Positions 23,315 to 33,845 are shown, counted from the stretch's first letter. The stretch is DNA of 64,000 bases from an uncultured Prevotella sp. (GCA_900315955.1 ONBC01000001.1:62001-126000); one strand, 5' to 3'. Notes: generated by a model not told the origin, from the letters alone. Numbers and translations are program-made.

Positions 23315-23331
23315 ATTTTAATATTATACCC

Positions 23332-24534
23332 ATGAAAAAGACAGTTCAAACGCTCATTGAAGCCATGGATACCCTGCCCAAGAAGAAGCTGATGCGCACG
23401 CTCGTCTCGGCCGAGCAGGTATCTATTCCCGAACTGGCTCGCAACGCAAAGATGAGCGTGCCTACAGCAACAAAAATTGTAAATGAGCTCATCGAGAAGC
23501 ATTTCCTCGTCGAGTTAGGGAAACATGACAACGGACTCGGACGAGTGCCGATGATGTATGGTCTCAATCCAACGTGCGGCTATTTTCTGGGTGTCGATCC
23601 ATGTCATAATGCGCTCAACCTCTGTCTCGCCGACTTTGCCGGCGAGATAAAGGATGTGCGCATGGGCATTCCTTTCCATCTTGACAACACACCCGAAGGA
23701 TTCAATCAGCTCTGCAAACTGACAAAAAGCTACATTCATGAGAAAGGCCTCGACGACGGCCGGCTCTTCAAGGCTTGTGTCAACATCTCCGGGCGCGTAT
23801 CACCCCACACGGGGAGCAGCTACAGCACGTTTGCGTTTGAGGACAATCTTGCCGACTCGCTCACTGAGCAGCTCGGTGTCTCCACGCATATCGACAACGA
23901 CACGCGAGCCATGACCTACGGCGAATACACCAAAGGACGGGCCGCCGGCACAAAGAACGCACTCTTCATCAACGTAAGCTGGGGAATCGGCATGGGAATC
24001 ATTGTCAATGGAAACCTTTACACAGGCAAGTCGGGCTTCTCTGGAGAGATAGGACACATGCCTTATTTTCAAAACGAGATTCTCTGCCATTGCGGAAAGA
24101 AAGGATGCTTGGAAACGGAAGTCTCGGGCTCTGCCTTGCTACGTATCGTCAAGGAGCGCCTGGCCAACGGAGAACTGTCGCTGCTCAGCCAGAAAGCGAA
24201 AGAGAGCGAGCTCACGCTCACCGACATTCTTGATGCCTTAGACAAGGAAGACACCCTGTGCATCGACAGTATCAGCCAGATGGGTGAGAAGCTCGGCAAG
24301 TTTCTCTCAGGTATGATCAACATCTTTAACCCGGAGAAGCTGATTATCGGAGGTGAACTATCACGCGACGGCGGTTACATCACACAGACCGTGCGCACGG
24401 CGATCAAGAAATATGCGCTGCACCTCGTCAGCGAAGATTCTGCGATAGAGACCTCTCAACTGCAAGAGAAAGCGGGAGTCATCGGTGCTGCCATGATAGC
24501 ACGATCGAAACTCTTTATCAACGGTTACCTTTAA
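23332..24534 (+). CDS. ROK-family regulator with N-terminal DNA-binding domain
   Basis: The 400-residue protein starts with a winged helix-turn-helix (residues 20-65, VSIPELARNAKMSVPTATKI), as in NagC and XylR. The ROK sugar-kinase fold follows, with the DND active-site segment (residue about 184), glycine-rich GIGMGIIVNG and the zinc motif CHCGKKGCLE. It probably senses an amino sugar or its phosphate and controls nagB and the neighbouring deacetylase genes. A residual kinase activity like that of RokA cannot be excluded. It starts 17 bases after the fusion gene and is followed by a strong hairpin terminator. Confidence 0.9.
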   Translation: MKKTVQTLIEAMDTLPKKKLMRTLVSAEQVSIPELARNAKMSVPTATKIVNELIEKHFLVELGKHDNGLGRVPMMYGLNPTCGYFLGVDPCHNALNLCLADFAGEIKDVRMGIPFHLDNTPEGFNQLCKLTKSYIHEKGLDDGRLFKACVNISGRVSPHTGSSYSTFAFEDNLADSLTEQLGVSTHIDNDTRAMTYGEYTKGRAAGTKNALFINVSWGIGMGIIVNGNLYTGKSGFSGEIGHMPYFQNEILCHCGKKGCLETEVSGSALLRIVKERLANGELSLLSQKAKESELTLTDILDALDKEDTLCIDSISQMGEKLGKFLSGMINIFNPEKLIIGGELSRDGGYITQTVRTAIKKYALHLVSEDSAIETSQLQEKAGVIGAAMIARSKLFINGYL

Positions 24535-24598
24535 TCTGACACAACTTAGTAATCAGACTATTGACATCCGTTAAAAGTTGATGCACGGTATCAAAATT

Positions 24599-24631
24599 AA
24601 GGCTGAATCCCTCGTTTGGATTCAGCCTTTT
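24599..24631 (+). terminator. intrinsic terminator after the ROK gene
   Basis: GGCTGAATCC (24601-24610) pairs perfectly with GGATTCAGCC (24618-24627) around a 7-base loop, and TTTT follows. An A-rich flank on the other side could let it also serve the oppositely oriented gene that ends at 24775. Confidence 0.85.
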
Positions 24632-24774
24632 CCCTTATCTTCACCTGTAAGATGTTGAAGGGAAGTAAAAACTATTCTTCGCATGGTGGATGTAGAAAAG
24701 AATGCGGGCTTGTCAACTAATCACAAGGACGTATATCTTTTATTATTATGATATTCGCCTGCTGCTGTGTGAGT

Positions 24775-26661
24775 TTAGCGGACATCTATATTATCAGATA
24801 TTATTTTCCCCGACAAGTCAACCTCCTTCCGCTCAAAAGGATGAAGAAACTGGTCGAGAAGGACAGCAGCCTGTGCACGAGTCAGCCAGACGGAAGCATG
24901 AGTAGCCGCTATCTTATAGGTACCAAGAACCGCCTGCGCCTGATCAACCGTCAACCAGGACAGGCTGCTATCCAAAGCACGAAGAATAAGGAGAAAGTCG
25001 GATAAACTGACAAACCGACCTCCGTCCATGGGCGGATTAAAATGTGGATAAACGTCTCGGAAGAAACGGAGATCAGCGCGCGTGAGCAGACTGTCGGCAT
25101 TGATCCACGTCTGGTTCTGCCAGTCGATATGCTTTCCTTCTCCTCTGAGCATTCCCGTTGCACCGATGCGCTGCAAAGGGCCGAAAAGGGGTGAATGCTT
25201 ATCGACATCAAGATAAGGCAGCAGATACATACCTTCTTTCAACAACTGTGCCTGAATACTCCTTACCGACAACAAGTGCGGAGAACAATGATTGCTTACG
25301 GCCATGGCAGCAACCGTACCGGCCACCTGACCGATCTGCATGGAGACGGGCTGGAGACGGGTAGCTCCGTTGACAATGTTCGTCACGGAGATGCTCTTTT
25401 CTGCCAACAGCAGACGGTCTTCATTCTCCGGAAGCAACGCGCCTAATGGCAGGCCAAACGACGGCACCGTGAAAAGGTTCATGTCGGGAAGGTCACGGTG
25501 CGGATAAGCATAGTGGTGCTGGTCCACCGGATAGTCACCCACAGCTACTGCCGTGCGATAAAGTGGACGGGTGGTATCAGTATAAGGATGGCGAAGATCG
25601 TTGACGGTAAACGTTACGACCCCCCGAAAGCGACGGCTCTCGCGATAGTAAGGAATCAGCGGAAGATGGTCGGCGGTGGGATAGATGTCGGCAAGCTCCA
25701 AAGTGTCAGCACCCAACTCATGCTGCATGAAATAGACGAAACGTAGGGTCTTTTGCTTCGCAGCCTCTTCCAAAGACCGGCGCTTGGCAGGAGCATCGCA
25801 CACATCGTTCAGATAATAGTCGTTGCCATGGATGGGCCAGTTGACCATATAAAGACCGTTGGGCAAACGGCCGTAACTGATCATCATCGATGCCGGCCAC
25901 AACTTCTGCCGCGTCGTAGAGTCGTTGCCGACATGAAGACAGCAATTGCGAAACTCACGAGGATCATAATTCCAGGGACGGGACAACAGACGGGCTCCAC
26001 GTCTGGCCCGTAGCGTAGCGCAATAAGTCAGGTCCTGAACAATATCATTGCCTTTCTCGGGAGCCTCTCTTTCTCCTGTCTCTACCCTACCGTCCATGCC
26101 TAACCTGTAAGGCAACCGCGCCATAGCCGCAAGATCACCAAGCTCACTCGCATCAACAGCATAGGCAGCTTCGACACGCATCGTCTTTCTGCCGTCCTTG
26201 AAGGTCAGACACCAACTGTTTCGGAGCCTTGTCGCAGTTGAAAGCACGTAACCAGATACGTAAGTGAGATTCTTTTCCGCCGCGACCCAGGCACGGAAGA
26301 TGCTGTCGCCGGTCTGCGGCTCAAACATCACGTTGCTCACCCAACCGGTTTTCAACGCCTCCGGCGATCCGTAATGTCTGACTAACGCGTCCTTAAAGTC
26401 GCCCCACAGTCCGCTGGGCAGCCGGTAGTTGCCGTCTACGGCACTCACGCCGGCAGCAGTAAGCATACCTCCGAGCCAGGATGTAGGCTCGACAAGAAGC
26501 GTACGGACACCGAGCCGCGCGCTCTGCACAGCGGCACAGACACCACTGCTTCCCCCACCGTAGACCACGACATCATATCGTGCGCCTCGACAGGGAAGCA
26601 GCATAACGGCTGAGAGAATCAGCGACAGACTAATTTTCCAAAGGACGTTTCTCCCAGTCAT
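24775..26661 (-). CDS. secreted FAD-dependent oxidoreductase
   Basis: The protein has 628 residues from ATG 26661, which gives a good signal peptide (SLSLILSAVMLLPCRGA). The first 53 codons of the longer open frame overlap the previous gene and lack similarity. A Rossmann-type FAD site (YDVVVYGGGSSGVCAAVQSARLG) opens the FAD_oxidored domain. The last 100 residues form helices (LTRADLRFF, WLTRAQAAVLLDQFL) resembling S-layer-like modules. It is the last gene of the SusCD-nanE operon and overlaps the phosphoesterase gene by 32 bases. The substrate is unknown; related genes often sit in Bacteroidota glycan loci. Confidence 0.85.
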   Translation of the reverse strand: MTGRNVLWKISLSLILSAVMLLPCRGARYDVVVYGGGSSGVCAAVQSARLGVRTLLVEPTSWLGGMLTAAGVSAVDGNYRLPSGLWGDFKDALVRHYGSPEALKTGWVSNVMFEPQTGDSIFRAWVAAEKNLTYVSGYVLSTATRLRNSWCLTFKDGRKTMRVEAAYAVDASELGDLAAMARLPYRLGMDGRVETGEREAPEKGNDIVQDLTYCATLRARRGARLLSRPWNYDPREFRNCCLHVGNDSTTRQKLWPASMMISYGRLPNGLYMVNWPIHGNDYYLNDVCDAPAKRRSLEEAAKQKTLRFVYFMQHELGADTLELADIYPTADHLPLIPYYRESRRFRGVVTFTVNDLRHPYTDTTRPLYRTAVAVGDYPVDQHHYAYPHRDLPDMNLFTVPSFGLPLGALLPENEDRLLLAEKSISVTNIVNGATRLQPVSMQIGQVAGTVAAMAVSNHCSPHLLSVRSIQAQLLKEGMYLLPYLDVDKHSPLFGPLQRIGATGMLRGEGKHIDWQNQTWINADSLLTRADLRFFRDVYPHFNPPMDGGRFVSLSDFLLILRALDSSLSWLTVDQAQAVLGTYKIAATHASVWLTRAQAAVLLDQFLHPFERKEVDLSGKIISDNIDVR

Positions 26662-27643
26662 CTGAGGTAAAACTGTCGGGATAGGTCGACTCATCGAGCA
26701 CCTTTCCCTTTCGTTCACGAATGTAGGTATCGAAGCTGCGCTTGCCCTCCTTAAGGATGATGACGCGAGCACCACAGGGCAGATGGTTATAGACCGTGTT
26801 TCCACCGGAGAAACGGCCATAGGCCAAAAGAATGTCGTGCCACATCACGGCATAGTCGTTGTCGTGATCATGTCCACAGAAGATACCCATGACATCTCCA
26901 CCCATGTGCATAGCCGTAAACATGCCACTGTTGAAGTCGGGCGAACAGACTGTCTCGCGGCGCGTACCAATAAGGACAGCGTTCTCGTCCTTCACGGCAT
27001 CATGATACTCCGGCACAGGAATATGGAAGAAGGCAAGCGCCGGATAGGGCTTTCCGCCATTTTCTTGCGTGAAGGCAGCGCTTTGCTGCCGGTACCACGC
27101 TATCTGGTCAAAAGTGAGCCAGGCGTAGGTACCGTGACGCTTGTCCTTGGGGAATCCCACCGGATAGCTGTGAGAATCCAAACAGTAGAGCACTGCTGCC
27201 GTCTTCCTGCCATCATGCGAAAGGATACGCAGCGTGAAGTCGAGCTCTTTCTGCGCAGAGAGATCAGGCAACAGATTGTTTTTCACCGTGCGCGCGAGGT
27301 TATAGAGCTCCCTGTTGCTCATGCCCGTCATCTCACTGTCGTGATTGCCAAACTCATAGACGAACGGAACATCATATTGCGAGATACGTCCCAAGACCGT
27401 CAGCAGGTTTTCCTTTCCCGGAGGCCCCCAAAGCACATCGCCTGTGAGCACCACGAGGTCGGGACGTTCATGCCGCAACACGCTGTCGACAACGCTCAGC
27501 GCCACTTGTGACTGACGGGAACCATTGTAATGGACATCGGTGAACTGAACGATCTTGAACTCACCGTTCTTACGGAACTTCAGTTCTTGTGCCGACAAGG
27601 TCATTGACAGGCACAAGAACAGTAAACAAAATAGTTTTCTCAT
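26630..27643 (-). CDS. secreted calcineurin-like metallophosphoesterase
   Basis: The 337-residue protein has a Sec signal peptide (MRKLFCLLFLCLSMTLSAQ) and the full set of two-metal phosphoesterase motifs: FTDVHY, LTGDVLWG, GNHDSE, FFHIP and GHDHDNDY. It belongs to the purple-acid-phosphatase-like branch of Bacteroidota. It should hydrolyse a phosphomono- or phosphodiester outside the cytoplasm. It lies 16 bases after the epimerase gene in the sialic-acid operon. A direct role in sialic acid use is not obvious; removal of phosphate from a host glycan or nucleotide is possible. Confidence 0.88.
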   Translation of the reverse strand: MRKLFCLLFLCLSMTLSAQELKFRKNGEFKIVQFTDVHYNGSRQSQVALSVVDSVLRHERPDLVVLTGDVLWGPPGKENLLTVLGRISQYDVPFVYEFGNHDSEMTGMSNRELYNLARTVKNNLLPDLSAQKELDFTLRILSHDGRKTAAVLYCLDSHSYPVGFPKDKRHGTYAWLTFDQIAWYRQQSAAFTQENGGKPYPALAFFHIPVPEYHDAVKDENAVLIGTRRETVCSPDFNSGMFTAMHMGGDVMGIFCGHDHDNDYAVMWHDILLAYGRFSGGNTVYNHLPCGARVIILKEGKRSFDTYIRERKGKVLDESTYPDSFTSDDWEKRPLEN

Positions 27644-27659
27644 CGCTTGAATACGATTG

Positions 27660-28856
27660 CTATTGCTGATTCAAGGTGGCTAAGATGTCGTTGCAGAGGG
27701 TGTAACACTTTGTCATCATGCGCGGAATATGGAACGGACCTTTGAAGAGGTTGCCCTTGGCCGGCTGAGCCACGGTGCCGTCGCGGTGCAGATAACCATA
27801 CCACTCGCCAAACTCCTTGTCGGGGAAGTGGGCATAAGTCCACTCGCTGATCTGACGATGGCGGTAGAGATACTCGTCGTCGCCCGTCGCAAGGTAAGCA
27901 TACAGAGAGGCGATGATCGTCTCGCACTGCGGCCACCAGAACTTCATGTCCTGCGAATAGTCCTGCGGCGGCAGGTTCTTGCAGTCGCGGAAGTTAATGA
28001 TGCCTCCGTATTCCTTGTCCCATCCCCAGTCCCAAGACCAGTTGAAGATGGTCAGAGCCGTGTCGAGCAACCGCTTGTCCCAGTTGCGATAGCGTGCCTC
28101 CTCCATGAGGAACCAGGATGTCTCGATGCAATGCCCTGGGTTGATGGTACGGGTCATGTTCGTGTCGATGAACTCACCGTTGGGGCCTACGCTCTCCAAG
28201 AGAGCCTTAAACTCAGGGTGCATGAAGTAACGGCGCAGCTTCTCCACACTCTCGTCGATCTGCTGCGTGAGCACCGGATCATCGATGACGGCGCGGATGC
28301 GCGAGCCCACATTGATAAGGATCATCACGATGCTGTGGCTCTGCAGCTTCACCTCCGGCTCAAACTTAGGCTCCAGGAAACCCGGAGTGCTGAGGAAGCG
28401 CTGAGTATCCTCAAAGATCTCCAGGGCGCGCCGGGCGCAGCCCTTGTCGCCCGTCGCGATGGCATACTCGGAGAGCGCTATGGCAGCAAAGGTCTCGCTG
28501 AACACATAACGGCGCTTGCGCAACGGCTTGCCGTCCTCGGTAACAGAAAAGTACATGTGGCCGTCCTTGTCGAAACAGTATTTCTCAAAGAAGTCGATGG
28601 TGCTCTTCGCCGCGTCGAGCCATTCCTGGCGATGCTCCACATTGTTGTAAGCAAAGGCGCAGACAAAAGCGAAGCGACCCTGAAACCACACGCTCTTCGT
28701 GGTGTCCATCAGTGATCCATCGCGGTTGACACAAGTGTAAACGCCGCCGTGCTTACGGTCCCAGCCGTGCTCCATCCAGAACGGCATGATGTTCTCCGTC
28801 AGGTCGCGCTTATAAGTGTCGGACCAATGCCTAAGATACTGATTCTTATCAATCAT
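27660..28856 (-). CDS. nanE: N-acylglucosamine 2-epimerase (AGE family), probable ManNAc to GlcNAc epimerase
   Basis: The 398-residue (alpha/alpha)6-barrel protein is of the renin-binding-protein/AGE type. Conserved segments are VWFQGRFAFVCAFAYN, YFSVTEDGKPLRKRRYVFSETF, NPGHCIETSWFLMEEARYR and DMKFWWPQCETIIASLYAY. It differs from bacterial NanE, which uses the 6-phosphate. In Bacteroides fragilis an enzyme of this type was shown to be needed for sialic acid growth by converting ManNAc to GlcNAc. Its place after SusD in the operon fits that role. Spacing is 16 bases on both sides. Confidence 0.92.
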   Translation of the reverse strand: MIDKNQYLRHWSDTYKRDLTENIMPFWMEHGWDRKHGGVYTCVNRDGSLMDTTKSVWFQGRFAFVCAFAYNNVEHRQEWLDAAKSTIDFFEKYCFDKDGHMYFSVTEDGKPLRKRRYVFSETFAAIALSEYAIATGDKGCARRALEIFEDTQRFLSTPGFLEPKFEPEVKLQSHSIVMILINVGSRIRAVIDDPVLTQQIDESVEKLRRYFMHPEFKALLESVGPNGEFIDTNMTRTINPGHCIETSWFLMEEARYRNWDKRLLDTALTIFNWSWDWGWDKEYGGIINFRDCKNLPPQDYSQDMKFWWPQCETIIASLYAYLATGDDEYLYRHRQISEWTYAHFPDKEFGEWYGYLHRDGTVAQPAKGNLFKGPFHIPRMMTKCYTLCNDILATLNQQ

Positions 28857-28872
28857 GATATTTACATTTTTA

Positions 28873-30522
28873 CTATCTGGTGAATGCTGTCTTATATCCG
28901 GCAGTCTGTGTAAGAGCAGGGTCGTTGTTCATCGTAGAGGTCGACAACGGCCAGAGTACCTTGTAAGCATCAGAAGAGCTAAGAATAGCACCCTCGCTAC
29001 CCATAGCACCAGGGATGAAAGGATAGTTGACGGACGGATCAAAGACGAGCGACTGACCGCTTGCATCCTTCATTCTGATGAGGTTGAACCAACGCTTGCC
29101 TTCAAAGACAAACTCCTTGTCGCTCTCAAACAGAATAGCCTTCGTATTCTCATACTTGCTCTGGTTAGTATACGGGGTATACGTACTTCCATAGTAAGCG
29201 CGCTTGCGAATCTCATTGATATAAGACGATGGATCATTGCCCAGATCGTTCTCTATCTCAGCCATGAGCAGTAAGACTTCTGCATAGCGGAAGATAGGTC
29301 CGTCGTCATCAAGATAATGAGTACCTTCACTTGTGGAATAAGTCCCGGCGAACTTAGGAACGAGCACACCAAAGTTACTACCTGTAGCCTCCTTATCCGG
29401 ATTACCTTTCACAGGGAAGAAGGTAGCATCGCGGCGTGTATCTGTGGCATCGAAAGAGCGCCAAAAGCTCTCCTTATACTGATACCTGACAATACCATTT
29501 ATCAATGTATAAGTGCCATATTTCTCATTCTTGTCAAGCTTAAGCGGTTGGTTGTTCAGATCGTAACCCGTCGTGAAGAAGTTTGCTTGTGCCAATGTGT
29601 AACTGATGTTCGGGAAATAGACCTTGTCTGTCTGGTTGAAAGGAGCAGCAAGAATATTCTCTGTATTCTGATCCTTAAAGTCTGACCGGAATGCCTGGTA
29701 GAACTGTGGCATGAGCTTGAACTTTCCACTGCTGATAATCTGCTGCAAGGCATCCTTGGCTGTCCGGAGGTCTGCAGTTCCTGTTGCCGTCTGATCACCG
29801 GTCGTCACCTCTGCCGCCCAGGCATAGATATTGGCTTTAAGAATCAGCGTAGCATAGAGGCTCCAGTTGTACTGATCCTGCCAGCCGTTGGAGCCTGCTG
29901 CCTTATATTGAGCTTCAGACTCATCGATATCCTGCTTCATGAGCTTCATAATCTCTGAAGCATTGGACCGTGGGCGTGAGAGTGCAGCAGCCGATACTTC
30001 GCCTTCCGTGATGGCAACGTCAGTCACCAAAGGCACATTGCCCCATGTACGATAGAGGAAGAAATAGTAATAAGCACGCATACCGTAAGCCTCAGCCAGG
30101 TAAAGCGCCTTCTCCTTATCCGTCAGGAAACTGCAGTTCGGAATCTGCTGGATGGCGAGATTTACGCGAACAATATAACTGTAGATACTGTTCCAATTGT
30201 TAAACAGAGCATTATCCTCACGAAGATCCTGCTTGATTATTGTCTGAGCATACATCGACTCTCCAAAAACAGAGACACCTGTTCCGTCATCACCGTCTCC
30301 AAGCAAACCTCCACGGATCTCACCCATCAGGAAGTTGTCGCCGTATGACGAACGGAGATAACTGTTCAAACCTGTCATATATCCACTAACCTGAGCTGCA
30401 TCCTGCCAGAATGTAGTACTGGCAAAATAGTCTTTAGGAGTCTGGTCGAGCGACTCACAACTCGTGAATGCCATCAAAGCTCCCAAGGCAAGACTGCCTA
30501 AGATTATATTTAGTTTCTTCAT
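28873..30522 (-). CDS. nanU: SusD/RagB-like surface lipoprotein, probable sialic acid binder
   Basis: This 549-residue lipoprotein has the lipobox FTSC (Cys23) after a short signal peptide, N-terminal helical TPR-like repeats (SLDQTPKDYFASTTFWQDA is the usual SusD start) and the C-terminal WFNLIRMKD / IRKRAYYG region of RagB. It would sit as a lid on the SusC barrel. Because the operon contains sialic-acid enzymes and the neighbours match the B. fragilis nan locus, the ligand is probably sialic acid, but this is inferred from context. It starts 56 bases after the SusC stop. Confidence 0.9.
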   Translation of the reverse strand: MKKLNIILGSLALGALMAFTSCESLDQTPKDYFASTTFWQDAAQVSGYMTGLNSYLRSSYGDNFLMGEIRGGLLGDGDDGTGVSVFGESMYAQTIIKQDLREDNALFNNWNSIYSYIVRVNLAIQQIPNCSFLTDKEKALYLAEAYGMRAYYYFFLYRTWGNVPLVTDVAITEGEVSAAALSRPRSNASEIMKLMKQDIDESEAQYKAAGSNGWQDQYNWSLYATLILKANIYAWAAEVTTGDQTATGTADLRTAKDALQQIISSGKFKLMPQFYQAFRSDFKDQNTENILAAPFNQTDKVYFPNISYTLAQANFFTTGYDLNNQPLKLDKNEKYGTYTLINGIVRYQYKESFWRSFDATDTRRDATFFPVKGNPDKEATGSNFGVLVPKFAGTYSTSEGTHYLDDDGPIFRYAEVLLLMAEIENDLGNDPSSYINEIRKRAYYGSTYTPYTNQSKYENTKAILFESDKEFVFEGKRWFNLIRMKDASGQSLVFDPSVNYPFIPGAMGSEGAILSSSDAYKVLWPLSTSTMNNDPALTQTAGYKTAFTR

Positions 30523-30578
30523 ATCAAAATTTCTTTTTATGTTGAACCAATTAATTGAATTGTTACATCCGTGTCGTA

Positions 30579-33500
30579 TCAGAACGTTACATTCAGACCG
30601 AGCACAAGCATTCTTGGCAAAGGATAACCGCCCCAGTTGCTCGACACTTCAGGAGAGAAGACATAAGGAGCGTCGCAGATATAGCCTAAGTTCTGGCCTG
30701 TGACAGACACTGTGCAGTTCTCTATACCAACCTTGTTTACAAGGAACTTCGGGAGATTATAAGACAATGTCACCTCGCGGAAAGAGAGATAGTCACCGTC
30801 GTAGCAGAACAAGGTGCTGTAGCGGTCGTAGTTGCGGGCGTTGAGCTGATCAGCCCAAATATAGATAGGATACTTGGCATTAGGATTATCCTCTGACCAA
30901 GTGTCTTTAACATTTGTAAGAGTATTATAGGTACCCTGCATATTACCCATAAAGATTGGAGTTCGATAATCATAAGTCTTGAAGCCAAGGGCGAAGTCCA
31001 TACGGGTAGACAGTGTCAGATCCTTCCAAGATACCGAGAGATTGATACCACCTGTATACTTAGGTATGACGTTGCCGACCTTCACCATATCATAGTTGTC
31101 GATTACACCATCACCATTAACATCCTTCCACTTAACGTCGCCGGGCATGATAGCCAGTCCGCCTGCGGCCTTTCCATATTTAGCATATGCTTCAGGACCA
31201 TAGAGCTTCTTGTTGGAACCACCGTTGTTTGAGGTTGACTCGTCCACGAGGTTACCAGGAATCTCGTCGTAACTCTTATAGATACCTTCAGCTACGAAGA
31301 GGTAAAGGTCACCCGGGCGCTCGCCTTCAGCATAACCACCTACATATTTCTTATCAGAGCCGTTACCGGTATAGACATAGAAACCGTTCTGGCGGTTCTT
31401 CTCATTGCCATTGTCGGGCAACTTCAGGATCTTGTTGATATTGTAGGCAATATTAAAGTTGAGGTCTGCCCTCCAGTCCTTTGTTTTAAGAATATGATAG
31501 TTGAGATCAAACTCGAAACCACGGTTCTGCAACGTACCGTTGTTGGAAGTGATGCTCGTGAAACCTGACGAAGCCGGAACAGTTATGCTTGCATATTTGT
31601 CGATAGTACGACGGTCATACCAAGTGAAGTTGGTCTGTATCTTGTTGTCCAAGAACCCCAAGTCGAGTCCTAATTCAAATGTTCTTGAGGTCTCCCACGT
31701 CAAATATGAATTAGGGATATTGCTCAGATAATAACCTGTCTGACCATTGTAATTGGTCTGAGCGTATGAACCCTGAATGGTATAGTTTCCAACCCAGCTG
31801 GAGTTTACATTACCATTCTTACCATAGGAAGCACGAAGCTTACCAAAGCTCAGCCAGTTGTTTGTCTTCTCCATGAAAGGCTCCTTAGAGAACACCCAAC
31901 CTAAAGACACACCGGGGAAGGTACCCCAACGGTTGTCCTTACTCAGCTTGGAGATACCGTCACGACGAAGCGTGAAGCTGGCAAGATATTTAGCATCGTA
32001 GTCGTAGTTGACACGGGCAAAGTAAGACTCCGTGATAAACTTGTCGTGAGAAGTATCGATAGAACGTGCTCCCTTATCCGATAGAGTATACTGCAAATCC
32101 CAGAAATAATTATTGGCAGGGTTATAACCACTTGCATTCAAAGTCTGAGATTTCTGATGGAAATACTCCCAGCCAAGCAAGGCGCTGATGCCATGCTTAC
32201 CAAAAGTCTTGTTGTAGTTGAGAAGAACATTATAGGTCTGCGTAAGTTGTTTATCACTCTCCGAGTAAGAGTTATGTTTCGTATTGTACGAGCCCGGCGA
32301 ACTCAGATAGGTATGGTAGAAATACTCGTAAGTATAGTACTCGTAGAACCAGTCACCTTTGAAGTCAAGTGTCAGTCCGTCGTAGAGAGTGAAGCGGAAG
32401 TCCTGTGAGAACATGAACTTCTGCCGGCTATAGTCATTATCCCATGCATCTGCAAGGTACTGCTGGTTACCATCGCCCGAGTTCTTACCGAGCAGCAGCT
32501 CGCCATTCGCATTATAGGCACGGAAAGTCGGGGGATAAGAGAAGTTACGGGAGAAGTAGTTGGTCTCATTAGTAAAAGGAGAGACACCACGATACTTCGT
32601 TGTAGAGAAGTTGAAGTTGGAGTAGGACGTCAGCCACTTCTTAATCTTATAGTCAGTATTCAGCAGTCCTGAGAGGCGGCGGTTGAAGTTGTTGATGGCA
32701 TTACCTTCGCTCTTATTATACCCTATACCAGCGTAATAGTGTCCACGGTCGTTGCCCCCGCTATAGCTGAGGTTATAGTCCTGAGAGAAACTCGGAGTCT
32801 TGATATTAAAGTCCTCCATATGGTTGTTGCAATAGATGAGCGTCTTACCCGTGACGGGATCCGTCATCGTCTGCCACCCCTCACCTATCAACTTTGTCTG
32901 CAAGTCGGCGTCAAGATTATCATAGATATATACGCCCCAAATTCCTTTAGAGCTCTTGTTACCATCGGTATAATAGTCATTGCCGGTACCGTAAGGCTGT
33001 GTACCGGAGAGCGAGTTAAGATTAGCCGTTCCTTTATCAGCAGCATACTTATAAGAACGACGTTCATAGTACAAATAATCGCCGGCATCACAGAACTCAT
33101 ATGGGTTATTGAAGTAGTTCCAGGAAAGTTTCGCATTGAAGTTGATCTTTCCTTCTCCATTCTTACCTTTCTTGGTCGTGATAAGGATGACACCATTGTT
33201 GGCGCGCGAGCCATAGATGGCCGTAGCACCGGCATCCTTCATCACCTCCATCGACTCGATATCATTGGGGTTGATGTCAGCCATACTGCTGCGGATCATA
33301 CCATCCACGACGATCAGCGGCGTACCACTACCATCATAGTCAGTACCACCACGCAACGTGATTGTCGGTGCCGAATTCGGGTTACCTGAGTTCTGAATGA
33401 CCCTCAGGCCGGAGACGGTACCTGAGAGAGCCTGAGCAGGATTGGAGAACATTCCCGTTGTGAGACTCTCGTTCTTAACCTTAGAGATAGAGTTGGTCAG

Positions 33501-33845
33501 CTTAGAACGGATGATCGAGCCACTGTAACCCGTGATCACAGTCTCAGACAACTCCTGGGCTGTAGACTGCAACTTGATGGTCATCTCCTGACCATTTGCT
33601 GTCACAGTCTGCTCCTTGTAGCCTAAGTAAGACACCTTAATCTGAGTAGGTGTCTTTGCCACTTTGAGAGAAAACTGTCCGTCAATGTTCGTAACCGTGC
33701 CATTCTGGGCACCAACTGTCTGAATGGTCACACCGACCAACGGCTCACCATTCACAGCGTCAACGACGGTTCCCGTAATGGTTTTCTGAGCCATCATGGT
33801 AACACAGGTCAACAAGCTGCATAAAAAAGCAATCAGATTTTTCAT
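30579..33845 (-). CDS. nanO: SusC-like TonB-dependent receptor, probable sialic acid importer
   Basis: The 1088-residue outer membrane protein has a signal peptide (residues 1-19), a carboxypeptidase-regulatory-like domain (about 20-105, ITGTVVDAVNGEPLVGVTI ... GQFSLKV), a plug with the conserved TIRGG-type segment (TITLRGGTDYDG) and DAGATAIYGSRANNGVILITTKKG, and a long beta-barrel ending in a C-terminal Phe (NVTF). It lacks an N-terminal STN signalling domain, so there is no evidence of anti-sigma control. It is the first gene of the left operon and has a strong promoter upstream. Confidence 0.95.
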   Translation of the reverse strand: MKNLIAFLCSLLTCVTMMAQKTITGTVVDAVNGEPLVGVTIQTVGAQNGTVTNIDGQFSLKVAKTPTQIKVSYLGYKEQTVTANGQEMTIKLQSTAQELSETVITGYSGSIIRSKLTNSISKVKNESLTTGMFSNPAQALSGTVSGLRVIQNSGNPNSAPTITLRGGTDYDGSGTPLIVVDGMIRSSMADINPNDIESMEVMKDAGATAIYGSRANNGVILITTKKGKNGEGKINFNAKLSWNYFNNPYEFCDAGDYLYYERRSYKYAADKGTANLNSLSGTQPYGTGNDYYTDGNKSSKGIWGVYIYDNLDADLQTKLIGEGWQTMTDPVTGKTLIYCNNHMEDFNIKTPSFSQDYNLSYSGGNDRGHYYAGIGYNKSEGNAINNFNRRLSGLLNTDYKIKKWLTSYSNFNFSTTKYRGVSPFTNETNYFSRNFSYPPTFRAYNANGELLLGKNSGDGNQQYLADAWDNDYSRQKFMFSQDFRFTLYDGLTLDFKGDWFYEYYTYEYFYHTYLSSPGSYNTKHNSYSESDKQLTQTYNVLLNYNKTFGKHGISALLGWEYFHQKSQTLNASGYNPANNYFWDLQYTLSDKGARSIDTSHDKFITESYFARVNYDYDAKYLASFTLRRDGISKLSKDNRWGTFPGVSLGWVFSKEPFMEKTNNWLSFGKLRASYGKNGNVNSSWVGNYTIQGSYAQTNYNGQTGYYLSNIPNSYLTWETSRTFELGLDLGFLDNKIQTNFTWYDRRTIDKYASITVPASSGFTSITSNNGTLQNRGFEFDLNYHILKTKDWRADLNFNIAYNINKILKLPDNGNEKNRQNGFYVYTGNGSDKKYVGGYAEGERPGDLYLFVAEGIYKSYDEIPGNLVDESTSNNGGSNKKLYGPEAYAKYGKAAGGLAIMPGDVKWKDVNGDGVIDNYDMVKVGNVIPKYTGGINLSVSWKDLTLSTRMDFALGFKTYDYRTPIFMGNMQGTYNTLTNVKDTWSEDNPNAKYPIYIWADQLNARNYDRYSTLFCYDGDYLSFREVTLSYNLPKFLVNKVGIENCTVSVTGQNLGYICDAPYVFSPEVSSNWGGYPLPRMLVLGLNVTF

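Noticed and set aside
26662..26820. N-terminal extension of the FAD oxidoreductase
   Set aside because: The extra 53 codons overlap the phosphoesterase gene, have no similarity to the family and would bury the signal peptide.
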